40,027 nucleotides of DNA from Notoacmeibacter sp. (GCA_019912385.1 JAIOIW010000012.1:1-40027), one strand, 5' to 3'. Numbered from the stretch's first letter, positions 15,675 to 24,052 are shown. Made by a program: numbers and translations. Notes: a model not told the origin generated them from the letters alone.

Positions 15675-16801
15675 GCGAAGAAAACGGACGCGCGGCCCTT
15701 TCCGCGGAATTGATGAAACGCGCTGCGCCGGGGCGGACCGACTTCGAGGATCTCGTGATCGTGCCGGTGCTGGCCGTGATAACTGCCATCGTGCTCGGCG
15801 GACTCGTCATGCTGGCGACCGGCGTGTCGGTCGGAGCGATCGGCACCGCCTTCGTCGCGTTGTTTACCGGGTCCGTCGGTTCGATTTCAGCCATCTCCGA
15901 GACGCTGACCGCGGCTGCCCCCCTGACGCTTGCGGGTTTGGGTATCGCGCTCGGCTTCCGTGCCGGGCTGTTCAATATCGGTGCCGAGGGACAGGTCCTG
16001 ATCGGCGGCATGGCCGCGGTGATCGTCGGCTTCTCCTTCGAAAGCCTGCCGATCTACATCCATCTGCCGATGGCTCTGCTGGCTGGCGCGGCCGCAGGCG
16101 CCTTCTGGGCTTCGATCGCCGGCTGGTTACGGGCGGCCACGGGCGCGCATGAGGTTATCACCACCATCATGCTGAACCTGATCTCGTTTCGCCTTGTCGA
16201 CTATTTGTTGCGTAGCCCGTTTGTGCAGAAACCCGGCCGGGCGGACCCGATCTCAAAAAACGTAACCGAAAGCGCCCAACTGCCGCAACTCCTGTCCTGG
16301 CTGGACCCGAACATGCGCGTACATGCCGGCATCGTCATCGTCGTCCTGGCCGTGATCCTCGTCTACTGGCTGCTTTTCCGCACCACGATAGGATTCGAAT
16401 TCCGGGCATCCGGTCTCAATCCGGATGCAGCGCGTTTCGCGGGGATGAAGTCTGGCGTGATCATTGTCGTCGTCATGGGTGTGGCGGGCGCGCTGGCCGG
16501 CCTGGCGGGTGCCAACCAGGTCCTTGGCGTTCTCGGGCGGGCGTCTCCAGGCTTCTCGGGCGGCCTCGGGTTCGACGCGATCGCCGTTGCGCTTCTCGGC
16601 CGGTCCCACCCGTTCGGGGTATTGCTCGCAGGCCTGCTTTTCGGTGCATTGCAGGCGGGCGGACGCCAGATGCAGGTATCGGCCGGGGTCAGCCTCGACC
16701 TGATTGCCATCATCCAGGCGCTGATCATCATCTTCATCGCCGCACCAATACTGATGCGTGCGGTGTTTTCCTTCGCATTCCAGAAGCAGGCAAGACGGTA
16801 G
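15671..16801 (+). CDS. ABC transporter permease (BMP-associated, first subunit)
   Basis: The 376-residue inner-membrane protein has about ten hydrophobic spans after a cytoplasmic N terminus (MSEENGRAALSAELMKRAAP). The conserved stretch GFRAGLFNIGAEGQVLIGGM, the coupling region HEVITTIMLNLIS and the segment SGGLGFDAIAVALLG belong to the BPD_transp_2 permease family found with BMP binding proteins. It forms the translocation pore with the second permease and starts inside the ATPase stop codon. Transport of nucleosides is the best family-based guess; the actual ligand could be another purine-like compound. Confidence 0.92.
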   Translation: MSEENGRAALSAELMKRAAPGRTDFEDLVIVPVLAVITAIVLGGLVMLATGVSVGAIGTAFVALFTGSVGSISAISETLTAAAPLTLAGLGIALGFRAGLFNIGAEGQVLIGGMAAVIVGFSFESLPIYIHLPMALLAGAAAGAFWASIAGWLRAATGAHEVITTIMLNLISFRLVDYLLRSPFVQKPGRADPISKNVTESAQLPQLLSWLDPNMRVHAGIVIVVLAVILVYWLLFRTTIGFEFRASGLNPDAARFAGMKSGVIIVVVMGVAGALAGLAGANQVLGVLGRASPGFSGGLGFDAIAVALLGRSHPFGVLLAGLLFGALQAGGRQMQVSAGVSLDLIAIIQALIIIFIAAPILMRAVFSFAFQKQARR

Positions 16802-16813
16802 GCGGATCTCGGC

Positions 16814-18082
16814 ATGGCAGTTACTGAAGTTTCCCCCGGCGGGACAAAGGCCATCGGATATGCGCGGCGTCGCCAGACGCTGATCTCGGGATGGCTTCTT
16901 CTCTTTCTCTCCGTTTTTGTCGCGGTGGTTTTCGCCGTGCCGGTGACAGGGGATGCGTCGTTCAGGCTGGCATACCCCGGTGACGCCTTCGTCATTCCCA
17001 ATCTGGTCGTCCCGGCGGCGCCATACGCCTATGTCGTCTCCGCGTTGCTCGCCTTTTTCGGTATTCGCCAATTTCTTCCGGGCGCCGCACGCTGGTCCGG
17101 TCTTCTTCTCGGCATCGGTCTGTTTCTCGTTGTCACTGCATTTCTGACCTGGGCCACGGCGGACAAGTCCTTCTCGCTGACCGGCATGCTGCAAGCGACG
17201 ATCGTTCGCGCCGTACCCATTGCGCTTGGCGGCCTTGCGGGCGTGCTTTGCGAACGGGTGGCGGTGGTCAACATCGCGATCGAAGGCATGCTGCTCGCTG
17301 GCGCCTTCACCGGTGCGGTTGTCGGCTCGACGCTGGGCGGCGCCGGAGGCCTGGTTGCAGCGGTGCTCGTCGGCGGTCTGTTCGGTCTTCTGCTTGCCGC
17401 ATTGGTGGTCACCTATCGCGTCGACCAGATCATCGCCGGCGTGGCGATCAACCTGCTCGTGCTGGGGCTAACTTCCTATGTCAGTAGCCAGGTGCTGACC
17501 CATTACCGCGAACTCAACAATGCGCCGGTCTTCCGCTCGATCAATATTCCATTCCTCAGCGACCTGCCGTTGATCGGCCCCGTACTTTTCCAGCAGAACA
17601 TCTTCGTCTATGGCGCGCTGATCATGGTCGCGGTAGCAACCTACTACCTGTTCCATACGCGCAGCGGACTGCGGGCGCGTGCGGTCGGCGAGCATCCGGA
17701 GGCCGCCGATACGCTCGGCATCGATGTCTATCGCCTGCGCTATCTCAACGTGACGCTTGGGGGAATGGTTGCCGGGTTCGGCGGGGCATGGTTCACGCTC
17801 GGTTCGGTCGGGCGCTTCGACGACAACATGACCAACGGGCGCGGCTTTATCGGGCTTGCTGCCATGATCTTCGGGCGCTGGCATCCCGTCGGCGCGTTGA
17901 TGGCGGCCCTGGTCTTCGGGTTTGCCGATTCGCTGCAGCAGAAACTGGCAATTCTGCGTACGCCGATTCCCGCGGAATTCCTTGCAATGGCGCCTTATAT
18001 CGCGACTATTGTTCTGGTTGCCGGCCTGATCGGACGCGCCCGGCCGCCTGCTGCGGACGGCAAGCCCTATATCAAGGATTAA
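16814..18082 (+). CDS. ABC transporter permease (BMP-associated, second subunit)
   Basis: The 422-residue membrane protein begins 12 bases after the first permease. Its hydrophobic spans include LISGWLLLFLSVFVAVVFA near the N terminus. The family pattern GGLAGVLCERVAVVNIAIEG and the motif GLRARAVGEHPEAADTLGID are characteristic of the second BMP-system permease. It is longer than many relatives because of an extra N-terminal region with about four spans. It pairs with the preceding permease. No terminator is obvious after its stop, and the next operon starts after 163 bases with its own FNR-type site. Confidence 0.92.
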   Translation: MAVTEVSPGGTKAIGYARRRQTLISGWLLLFLSVFVAVVFAVPVTGDASFRLAYPGDAFVIPNLVVPAAPYAYVVSALLAFFGIRQFLPGAARWSGLLLGIGLFLVVTAFLTWATADKSFSLTGMLQATIVRAVPIALGGLAGVLCERVAVVNIAIEGMLLAGAFTGAVVGSTLGGAGGLVAAVLVGGLFGLLLAALVVTYRVDQIIAGVAINLLVLGLTSYVSSQVLTHYRELNNAPVFRSINIPFLSDLPLIGPVLFQQNIFVYGALIMVAVATYYLFHTRSGLRARAVGEHPEAADTLGIDVYRLRYLNVTLGGMVAGFGGAWFTLGSVGRFDDNMTNGRGFIGLAAMIFGRWHPVGALMAALVFGFADSLQQKLAILRTPIPAEFLAMAPYIATIVLVAGLIGRARPPAADGKPYIKD

Positions 18083-18181
18083 ACTGTCAGCGTCGATTTG
18101 GCGCAGCCGATTCCTGCTGGTTTGATCTTCCGCACAGCATGACCGGGTCCCAGATCAGGCATATGTGGCCAGGCATCCGGG

Positions 18182-18195
18182 TTGATGGCTGTCAA
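18182..18195. promoter_or_regulatory. FNR/FixK-type operator upstream of the MacAB-like operon
   Basis: TTGATGGCTGTCAA is identical to the box at 11233. Its centre, 18188.5, predicts a start near 18230, and a TTAATG at 18217-18222 fits a -10 element. The ATG follows at 18246 behind CGGAGCAGG. Spacing and identity make a class II FNR-type activation site likely. No binding data are available here. Confidence 0.68.
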
Positions 18196-18245
18196 GGAAC
18201 TGGCGCTCGGCATGACTTAATGCCTTGCCAAACGGAGCAGGCCCG

Positions 18246-19508
18246 ATGAGCAATGCAATGAGCATCGAAGCGATCGTCGCGAAAGGCCGGCGCCGGTCGC
18301 GCTGGCGGGCGATCGTGTCGGGTGTACTTCTGCTTGCCGTGGCCGGCGGCGGTTACTGGTACTGGTCCGTGCGGTCATTAGTGCAGGATAAATTGACCTA
18401 CAGTACCGCCATGGCGGCTATTGCGGATATCATCGTCACCGTGACCGCCACAGGAACGGTGGAGCCGACCAACAAGGTCGATATCTCCAGCGAACTTTCA
18501 GGGACGGTGCGCACGGTCGAAGTCGACTACAATGACGAAGTGACCGTCGGCCAGGTGCTCGCTCGGCTCGATACGGACAAGCTGGAAGCCACAGTGGAAC
18601 TGCGCCGCGCCTCGCTTGTTGCGGCGCAAGCGCGGGTCAGCGAAGCAGAAGCGACTCTCGCGGAGCGACTGGAAAGCTTCAAGCGTGCCAGTACGCTGAC
18701 CGAGCGCGGTATCGGAACCCAGGAGCAGTATGGAGCCGCCAAGGCCGCTTTGGACCGGGCCGAGGCCGCATTGAAGAGCGCGAGAGCAGATGTGCGCGTC
18801 GCCCAGGCGAACCTCGTTGTCGAGGAAGCCAATCTGGCGAAAGCCTGTATCTGCTCTTCGATCAATGGCGTGGTACTCGACCGCAATGTCGATGTGGGCC
18901 AGATCGTCGCGTCGTCGCTGCAGGCGCCGGTGTTGTTCACGATTGCCGAAGACCTGCGGAAAATGGAACTCCTGGTCGATATCGATGAGGCCGATATCGG
19001 CAAGGTTTCGGTGGGCAACCAGGCCGGGTTTACGGTCGAGGCATTCCAGGACAAGCGCTTTCCAGCGAAGATTTCGCACATCCGTTATGCTCCCGAAACC
19101 GTGGAAGGCGTGGTCACCTACAAGGCGGTTCTGGAAATCGACAATGCCGAGTTGCTCCTGCGGCCGGGCATGACCGCGACGGCCGAGATTACCGTCGACG
19201 AAGTCGAGCAGGTGCTGACCGTGCCCAACGCGGCTCTGCGCTATGCGCCCGCCAAAACAGCCGACGAGGCGCAGGAAGATGCACCGACCGGGCTGCTTGG
19301 CATGCTGTTCCGCCGGCCCCCGTCGAATGCACCGGTAACCAGTAATGACCCGACCGCGGGCGGAATGCGGACCTTGTGGTTGAAAAAGGGAGATGAGGCG
19401 GTTGCGCTGCAGGTCCGCACCGGCGTGACGGACGGGCGGAAAACCGAGATCATCGAGGGAGACCTCAAGGAAGGTGACCCTGTGATCACGGGCGCGACGG
19501 GAAAATGA
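18246..19508 (+). CDS. MacA-like periplasmic adaptor (HlyD family) of an ABC efflux system
   Basis: The 420-residue product starts at ATG 18246. It has an N-terminal membrane anchor (residues 22-41, IVSGVLLLAVAGGGYWYW) and a lipoyl-like half-motif (TVEVDYNDEVTVGQVLARLD). A long coiled-coil hairpin rich in Ala/Glu follows (about residues 105-200), then barrel and membrane-proximal domains. Such adaptors link an inner-membrane MacB-type transporter to an outer-membrane channel. The segment AKACICSSINGVVLDRNVDV shows two Cys where relatives often have I-x-S/A-P. Here 'CICSSINGVV' replaces the usual 'IRAPFDGVV', a small oddity. It overlaps the ATPase gene by four bases. An FNR-type box precedes it. 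Confidence 0.9.
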   Translation: MSNAMSIEAIVAKGRRRSRWRAIVSGVLLLAVAGGGYWYWSVRSLVQDKLTYSTAMAAIADIIVTVTATGTVEPTNKVDISSELSGTVRTVEVDYNDEVTVGQVLARLDTDKLEATVELRRASLVAAQARVSEAEATLAERLESFKRASTLTERGIGTQEQYGAAKAALDRAEAALKSARADVRVAQANLVVEEANLAKACICSSINGVVLDRNVDVGQIVASSLQAPVLFTIAEDLRKMELLVDIDEADIGKVSVGNQAGFTVEAFQDKRFPAKISHIRYAPETVEGVVTYKAVLEIDNAELLLRPGMTATAEITVDEVEQVLTVPNAALRYAPAKTADEAQEDAPTGLLGMLFRRPPSNAPVTSNDPTAGGMRTLWLKKGDEAVALQVRTGVTDGRKTEIIEGDLKEGDPVITGATGK

Positions 19509-20251
19509 CGAGCGAAGCTCCCGCCAGGGAAGCTGCCGGCGCGCGCGCCGGGCCTCCACTGATCGTTCTCGAAGGCGTGACCAAGATCTACGGTGCGGGC
19601 CAAGCCGCGGTCCACGCCCTGCGGGGCATCGATCTTGAAGTCGAACGTGGCGAATTCGTCGCCATCATGGGGCCGAGCGGGTCCGGCAAGTCTACGGCCA
19701 TGAATATTCTCGGCTGCCTCGACGCCCCCACATCCGGATACTACCGGTTCGATGGCCATGAGGTCGGTAAACTGACGCGGGACCAGCGCGCGCTGCTGCG
19801 GCGCAACTTCCTCGGTTTCGTCTTTCAGGGCTACAATCTTCTTGCGCGCACGTCCGCACTCGACAATGTCGAACTCCCCCTGATCTACCAGGGCATACGT
19901 GGTGCCCAGCGGCGCCAGTTGGCGCTTGATGCGCTTGCCAGGGTCGGCCTGGGAGGCCGCGAAACCCACGACCCCTCCGAGCTTTCCGGTGGCCAGCAGC
20001 AACGTGTCGCCATTGCACGGGCCATTGTCGGAAAGCCCGAAGTGGTGCTTGCCGATGAACCGACGGGTAATCTCGATACAGTCACCAGCCGCGAAATCAT
20101 GGATCTGCTGAGCGAGCTCAACCGCGAGGACGGCGTGACGATCCTCATGGTGACACATGAACCGGACATGGCCGAGTACGCGCATCGCATCGTCAATTTT
20201 GTCGACGGGCGGGTCGAGTCCGACCGGCCGAACGCGCACAGGGTGGCCTGA
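19505..20251 (+). CDS. MacB-type ABC transporter ATP-binding protein
   Basis: The 248-residue ATPase has Walker A GPSGSGKST (residues 56-64), signature ELSGGQQQRVAIARAI and Walker B VVLADEPTGNLD followed by the switch His in MVTHEPDMAEYAHR. The features belong to the MacB/LolD branch, whose members work by mechanotransmission with FtsX-like permeases. In classical MacB the ATPase and permease are one chain. Here they are split into two genes one base apart. The N terminus carries about 18 extra residues rich in Ala. The role is energising export or envelope remodelling with the adaptor before and the permease after it. Confidence 0.93.
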   Translation: MTSEAPAREAAGARAGPPLIVLEGVTKIYGAGQAAVHALRGIDLEVERGEFVAIMGPSGSGKSTAMNILGCLDAPTSGYYRFDGHEVGKLTRDQRALLRRNFLGFVFQGYNLLARTSALDNVELPLIYQGIRGAQRRQLALDALARVGLGGRETHDPSELSGGQQQRVAIARAIVGKPEVVLADEPTGNLDTVTSREIMDLLSELNREDGVTILMVTHEPDMAEYAHRIVNFVDGRVESDRPNAHRVA

Positions 20252-20252
20252 G

Positions 20253-21467
20253 ATGCTTTGGGAAACGGTCCGGCTGGCATTCGGCGCCATCATGAGGAAC
20301 GCGCTCCGCTCGTTCCTGACCGTGCTGGGCGTCATCATCGGCGTTGGTGCCGTCATCGCGATGGTGACGGTCGGTCAGGGATCGACCAGCCAGGTCGAGA
20401 GTGACGTGTCCAAGCTGGGAACCAACCTGCTGATGATCCGGCCCGGTCAGGCGGGCCAGGGCCCCGGTTCGCCGGGAGGGGCGTATGCCCAGAGCCTGAC
20501 GCTCAAGGACGCTGACGCCATCGAGGAGCAGATCTACAGCGTGCGGGCTGCCGCGCCGAGTACGGCGCGCTCTATGACCGCGGTGTTCGGAAACGAAAAT
20601 TACACAACCAGCGTCGCCGGAACGGACAACCGCTTTCTGATCGCCCGCGACTGGCAGATCAGCGACGGCAGGCAGTTCTACGAGAGCGAACTGCGGTCCG
20701 GCGCGGCCTCCTGCATCCTTGGCGCGACCGTGGTCAAGGAGCTGTTCGGCAACTACAACCCGGTCGGCGAAACCATCCGGCTGAAACAGATCTCCTGCCG
20801 GGTGATCGGCACGCTGGAAGCCAAGGGCGCGTCGAGCTTCGGTTCGGACGAGGATGACCGGATACTCATGCCCGTGCGCGCGTTCCAGCGCCGCATCGCG
20901 GGAAACCAGGACGTCTCCATCATATTCGTGGCGGTGCACAGCGGCGCATCGACCGAGAAGGCCAAGGGCGAGATCGAAAGGCTGATGCGTGAACGCCGCC
21001 GTATTGCGCCCGGCGAGGACGACGATTTCAGCGTCATGGACATGAAGCAGATCAGTTCCATGCTTACCGGCATATCAACCGTGCTGACCGGCCTTTTATC
21101 CGCGGTCGCAGCGGTGAGCCTGCTGGTCGGCGGCATCGGCATCATGAACATCATGCTGGTGTCGGTGACCGAGCGGACGCGCGAAATCGGCATCCGCCTG
21201 GCAATCGGTGCGACGGAACGTCAGGTTCTGGTGCAGTTCCTCGTCGAGGCGATCGTGTTGTCGCTGATCGGCGGATTTCTGGGCATCCTCCTCGGGCTGG
21301 GGCTTGCCCTGATCGGCGCGCGCTGGCTGTCCGTGCCCTTCCAGCCGGACCCTTCGATCATCGCGCTGGCATTCCTGTTTTCCGCCCTCGTGGGCATCCT
21401 GTTCGGCTTCTTCCCGGCCCGCCGCGCCGCGCGCATGGATCCCATCGAGGCCCTGCGCTACCAGTAA
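20253..21467 (+). CDS. MacB-type FtsX-like ABC permease
   Basis: The 404-residue product starts at ATG 20253, directly after the ATPase stop (20249-20251). The N-terminal span (about residues 20-42: FLTVLGVIIGVGAVIAMVTV) is followed by a periplasmic MacB_PCD domain (about 45-270). Three C-terminal spans include the family pattern VGGIGIMNIMLVSVTERTRE and end with ARRAARMDPIEALRYQ. Both ends match MacB, so the gene is complete. The trio may export peptides, macrolide-like compounds or lipid-linked molecules; the substrate is not readable. No outer-membrane TolC gene lies in the window, so a channel must come from elsewhere. Confidence 0.92.
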   Translation: MLWETVRLAFGAIMRNALRSFLTVLGVIIGVGAVIAMVTVGQGSTSQVESDVSKLGTNLLMIRPGQAGQGPGSPGGAYAQSLTLKDADAIEEQIYSVRAAAPSTARSMTAVFGNENYTTSVAGTDNRFLIARDWQISDGRQFYESELRSGAASCILGATVVKELFGNYNPVGETIRLKQISCRVIGTLEAKGASSFGSDEDDRILMPVRAFQRRIAGNQDVSIIFVAVHSGASTEKAKGEIERLMRERRRIAPGEDDDFSVMDMKQISSMLTGISTVLTGLLSAVAAVSLLVGGIGIMNIMLVSVTERTREIGIRLAIGATERQVLVQFLVEAIVLSLIGGFLGILLGLGLALIGARWLSVPFQPDPSIIALAFLFSALVGILFGFFPARRAARMDPIEALRYQ

Positions 21468-21520
21468 TCGCCTCATTGGCCATTGGCGCGCAATACGGCG
21501 CATGCTATGGGCCGCGATCC

Positions 21521-21795
21521 CCTAGGCCCTGCGGACGGATTGGAGATGGATTACGTGAGACAAGAGGCGAGAGATGCCGCGAAAAGACACGAAGGGCGTA
21601 CCGCAAGTACGGCTGAGGGGCTTCTTGCGGCAGGTCGACGCCTCCTGTCTCGCTTGCGGGGCCGGGCGGTTGCCGCCCAAAGCCGTCGAAAAACCTCCGT
21701 CCCGATGGGGCGAAATCGCGGGCGTCGGTTTTTCTTGGCCCTGAACGCCGATCGCTCCGGCGAAATCCGCCTCCAATCCGTCCACAGGGCCTAGG
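21521..21795. repeat. 275-bp element with 32-bp imperfect terminal inverted repeats ending in CCTAGG
   Basis: The left arm (21521-21552) begins CCTAGGCCCTGCGGACGGAT. The right arm (21764-21795), read on the minus strand, begins CCTAGGCCCTGTGGACGGAT. About 29 of 32 positions match. The interior of about 211 bases holds further short hairpins, such as CGTAC-CGCAA-GTACG and GGGCGG-TT-GCCGCCC, and only unconvincing ORFs. CTAG at both ends could be a duplicated target. It fills the 354-base gap between the permease gene and smpB, ending 26 bases before the smpB ATG. It looks like a non-autonomous mobile element. Confidence 0.7.
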
Positions 21796-21821
21796 CGCGC
21801 AAGGGCGCCCCGGCATTCGAT

Positions 21822-22295
21822 ATGAGCAAGGACGCAAAAACGCGCGGCAAGATCATTGCCGAGAACCGCAAGGCGCGGTTTTCCTATTCGATCGAGGAGA
21901 CGATCGAAGCGGGGCTGGTCCTGACCGGCACCGAGGTCAAGTCTTTGCGCGAAGGCCAGGCGAACATCCAGGAAAGCTATGCGAGTTTCGAGAACGGGGA
22001 ACTGTGGCTGATCAACTCCTACATTCCGGAGTATCTGCAGGCGAACCGTTTCAACCATGAGCCGCGGCGCCTGCGCAAGCTGCTGCTCAAAAAGCGCGAA
22101 ATGGCCAATGTTGCCAAGGCGATAGACCGCGAGGGCATGACGCTGGTTCCCCTCAAGCTCTATTTCAACGACCGCGGGCGCGCCAAGCTTCTGCTCGGTG
22201 TGGCCAAGGGCAAGAAGCTGCACGACAAGCGCGAGGATCAGAAGAAGCGTGACTGGGGCCGGGAAAAGGCGCGCCTGCTCAAACAGCACGGGTGA
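21822..22295 (+). CDS. smpB: SsrA-binding protein SmpB
   Basis: The 157-residue protein is of normal family length. The N-terminal [20 protein letters not shown], the core [19 protein letters not shown], and the basic tail [20 protein letters not shown] are diagnostic. SmpB binds tmRNA and brings it to stalled ribosomes for trans-translation; the tail enters the empty mRNA channel. The tmRNA gene itself is not in this window. The ribosome-binding site is weak (AAGGG about 20 bases upstream) and the promoter must lie within or before the inverted-repeat element just upstream. In relatives smpB usually follows dapA; here an efflux operon takes that place. Confidence 0.97.
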   Translation: MSKDAKTRGKIIAENRKARFSYSIEETIEAGLVLTGTEVKSLREGQANIQESYASFENGELWLINSYIPEYLQANRFNHEPRRLRKLLLKKREMANVAKAIDREGMTLVPLKLYFNDRGRAKLLLGVAKGKKLHDKREDQKKRDWGREKARLLKQHG

Positions 22296-22330
22296 GGGGC
22301 CTCAATTCGCCGCTTGACAGTTCGCCTTGA

Positions 22331-22346
22331 AACATGCACGAATGTT
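22331..22346. promoter_or_regulatory. Palindromic site in the rhodanese-gene promoter
   Basis: AACAT (22331-22335) and ATGTT (22342-22346) are inverted around GCACGA, between a TTGACA-like hexamer at 22314 and a TATATA at 22348-22353. This resembles an ArsR/SmtB-type operator over a sigma-70-like promoter for the gene at 22409. ArsR-type control of rhodanese genes is known from sulfide-responsive systems. No such regulator is encoded nearby. Confidence 0.35.
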
Positions 22347-22408
22347 CATATATAGCAAAAATCTGACACGACGCTTCCGTCGCCAGGCTAACTGACAAGG
22401 GATACACC

Positions 22409-22753
22409 ATGTTTCTGAACGGACTTCTCAACCGCTCCGCTTCGCCGCTGCCGATGGGCGTTATCGCCCATGATGACATGGTCGAGGCGATCGCCTCCGG
22501 CCAGTACACCGTCATCGACGTTCGCGAAGTGCACGAGCACCGCTCGGGCCACATCGATGGCTCGATCAACATTCCGCTGTCCAACTTCCATCCGGCGAAT
22601 GTTCCGACCGACAAGCCGATCATCGTCTATTGCGCGACGGGTGGCCGCTCTTCCATGGCCATGCAGATTCTCCAGTCGGCGGGTGTCACGGATGTGCGCA
22701 ACTACCGCCCCGGCATTGCGGGCTGGCGCATGCAGGGCGGCGCTCTGGTCTGA
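22409..22753 (+). CDS. Single-domain rhodanese-like sulfurtransferase
   Basis: The 114-residue protein has one rhodanese domain: YTVIDVREVHEHRSGHIDGS near residues 33-52 and the active-site loop VYCATGGRSS with nucleophile Cys75. The six-residue loop C-A-T-G-G-R fits sulfurtransferases that carry persulfide on the Cys. It is cytosolic, without a signal peptide, and preceded by AAGGGA. It stands alone between its own promoter and a strong terminator. Possible roles are sulfide/persulfide handling or sulfur relay. The donor and acceptor are not evident from neighbours. Confidence 0.9.
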   Translation: MFLNGLLNRSASPLPMGVIAHDDMVEAIASGQYTVIDVREVHEHRSGHIDGSINIPLSNFHPANVPTDKPIIVYCATGGRSSMAMQILQSAGVTDVRNYRPGIAGWRMQGGALV

Positions 22754-22776
22754 TCGACAGATTTCGCATTTGTAAG

Positions 22777-22805
22777 GCCCGGCAGTCCCGCTGCCGGGCT
22801 TTTTT
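22777..22805 (+). terminator. Intrinsic terminator of the rhodanese gene
   Basis: GCCCGGCAG (22777-22785) and CTGCCGGGC (22791-22799) make a perfect 9-bp stem with loop TCCCG, followed by six T. It lies 24 bases after the rhodanese stop and ends at the stop codon of the convergent uracil-DNA glycosylase gene, so the two transcription units are separated here. Confidence 0.93.
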
Positions 22806-23454
22806 ATGTCCTCAGATAGGTTGCGACGGCGGCGAACACATTCTGGAACATGGCAGGCGTCAGCCGCCCGGTGTTGGTGTTGTAGCGCGAGCAGTGATAG
22901 CTGGAGAACACGGCAACGCCGCCCGGGCTGGTCTGCGCACCATGACGGAAGGGATGGGCAGTTACCCGGCCATCGAGCGCCCGAATGGTCGAATCGTGGG
23001 AGATCTTGCCCAGTGTCACGATGGCCTTCAGCTCGGGGAAGCGGCCGATTGTGGCGGTCAGGAAGCGCCGGCAGGTGGCAATCTCGGCTCCAACCGGCTT
23101 GTTTTCCGGCGGCACGCAACGCACCGCATTGGTGATCGCGGTGCCGACCAGTTCCAGGCCGTCGTCCGGCCGGGCGTCAAAGCGCCCCTGCGCGAACCCG
23201 AACGCGCCGAGCGTCGAATAGAGCAGGTCGCCGGCGTAATCGCCGGTGAAAGGCCGCCCGGTCCGGTTCGCGCCGCGCAGACCCGGCGCCAGGCCGACGA
23301 CAAGCAGGCGGACATGCTCGTCGCCGCGCGGGTCGGCGAATGTCGCCACCGGCGCGTTGTGCCACAGGGGCTCGCGCTCCCTCCACCCGGCAATGAAACC
23401 GCTGAGCCGGGGGCAAAGGGCGCAATCGCGTGCTGGTTCCGTGTCGGAATTCAC
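22804..23454 (-). CDS. Uracil-DNA glycosylase, family 5 (UdgB-like)
   Basis: The product has about 216 residues from GTG 23454 (MNSDTEPARDCALCPRLSGF). A TTG at 23499 overlapping the previous gene is a less likely start. Motif A is GLAPGLRGANRTGRPFTGDY and motif B SSYHCSRYNTNTGRLTPAMF, both typical of family 5. Motif B has Cys after SYH, where other iron-sulfur UDGs such as family 4 have Pro. The CALC pair near the N terminus and later Cys residues (RCVPP and TCRRF) fit a 4Fe-4S cluster. The enzyme removes uracil, and in this family also hypoxanthine or xanthine, from DNA in base-excision repair. It lies just downstream of the NYN gene on the same strand. Confidence 0.9.
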   Translation of the reverse strand: MNSDTEPARDCALCPRLSGFIAGWREREPLWHNAPVATFADPRGDEHVRLLVVGLAPGLRGANRTGRPFTGDYAGDLLYSTLGAFGFAQGRFDARPDDGLELVGTAITNAVRCVPPENKPVGAEIATCRRFLTATIGRFPELKAIVTLGKISHDSTIRALDGRVTAHPFRHGAQTSPGGVAVFSSYHCSRYNTNTGRLTPAMFQNVFAAVATYLRT

Positions 23455-23470
23455 GGCGGGTACGATCCGT

Positions 23471-24052
23471 TCACAGGTCGTCTTCGTAGTCTTCTTCAAC
23501 GTCCTGGCGCCGCGGCGGGCGCTCCGAGGGATCGCGCCCGATCTCTCCTTTCATCGAGACGAGATCGATGAAGTTGTCGGCCTGGCGCCGCAGGTCGTCG
23601 GAGATCATCGGGGGCTGGGAACTCATGGTCGACACTACCGAGACCTTGCGCCCGCGCCGTTGCAGCGCTTCGACCAGCGTGCGGAAATCTCCGTCGCCGG
23701 AAAAAATGACGTAGTGGTCCACCACGTCGGCCAATTCCAGGGCGTCGATGGCCAGTTCGATGTCCATGTTGCCCTTGATCTTGCGTCGGCCCGCGGAATC
23801 GGTGAACTCCTTCGCCGGTTTGGTCACCAGCTTATAGCCATTGTAGTCGAGCCAGTCGATCAACGGCCGGATCGACGAGTATTCCTGGTCTTCCACCAGC
23901 GCCGTGTAATAATAGGCGCGCAGCAGGTAGCCCTTTTTCTGGAACGCCGTCAGGAGCTTGCGGTAGTCGATGTCAAAACCGAGCGACCTTGAGGCTGCAT
24001 AGAGGTTTGCGCCGTCGATGAACAACGCGATTTTTTCGCGGGGATCAAACAT
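23471..24052 (-). CDS. NYN (LabA/DUF88-type) PIN-like ribonuclease
   Basis: The 193-residue product starts MFDPREKIALFIDGANLYAA, with the first catalytic Asp in FIDGAN. Further acidic positions lie in KGNMDIELAIDALELAD and in VIFSGDGDFRTLVEALQRRG, giving the four-Asp active site of NYN nucleases. The tail is disordered and very acidic (DVEEDYEDDL). The family is expected to cut RNA with Mg2+. Its long-standing place between smpB and rpoZ in alphaproteobacteria suggests a role in RNA quality control, but this is inference. It is co-directional with the glycosylase gene and diverges from rpoZ. Confidence 0.88.
   Translation of the reverse strand: MFDPREKIALFIDGANLYAASRSLGFDIDYRKLLTAFQKKGYLLRAYYYTALVEDQEYSSIRPLIDWLDYNGYKLVTKPAKEFTDSAGRRKIKGNMDIELAIDALELADVVDHYVIFSGDGDFRTLVEALQRRGRKVSVVSTMSSQPPMISDDLRRQADNFIDLVSMKGEIGRDPSERPPRRQDVEEDYEDDL

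Noticed and set aside
21468-21821. Possible tmRNA gene beside smpB
   Set aside because: No tRNA-like acceptor ends or tag reading frame could be found; the segment is better explained by the inverted-repeat element.
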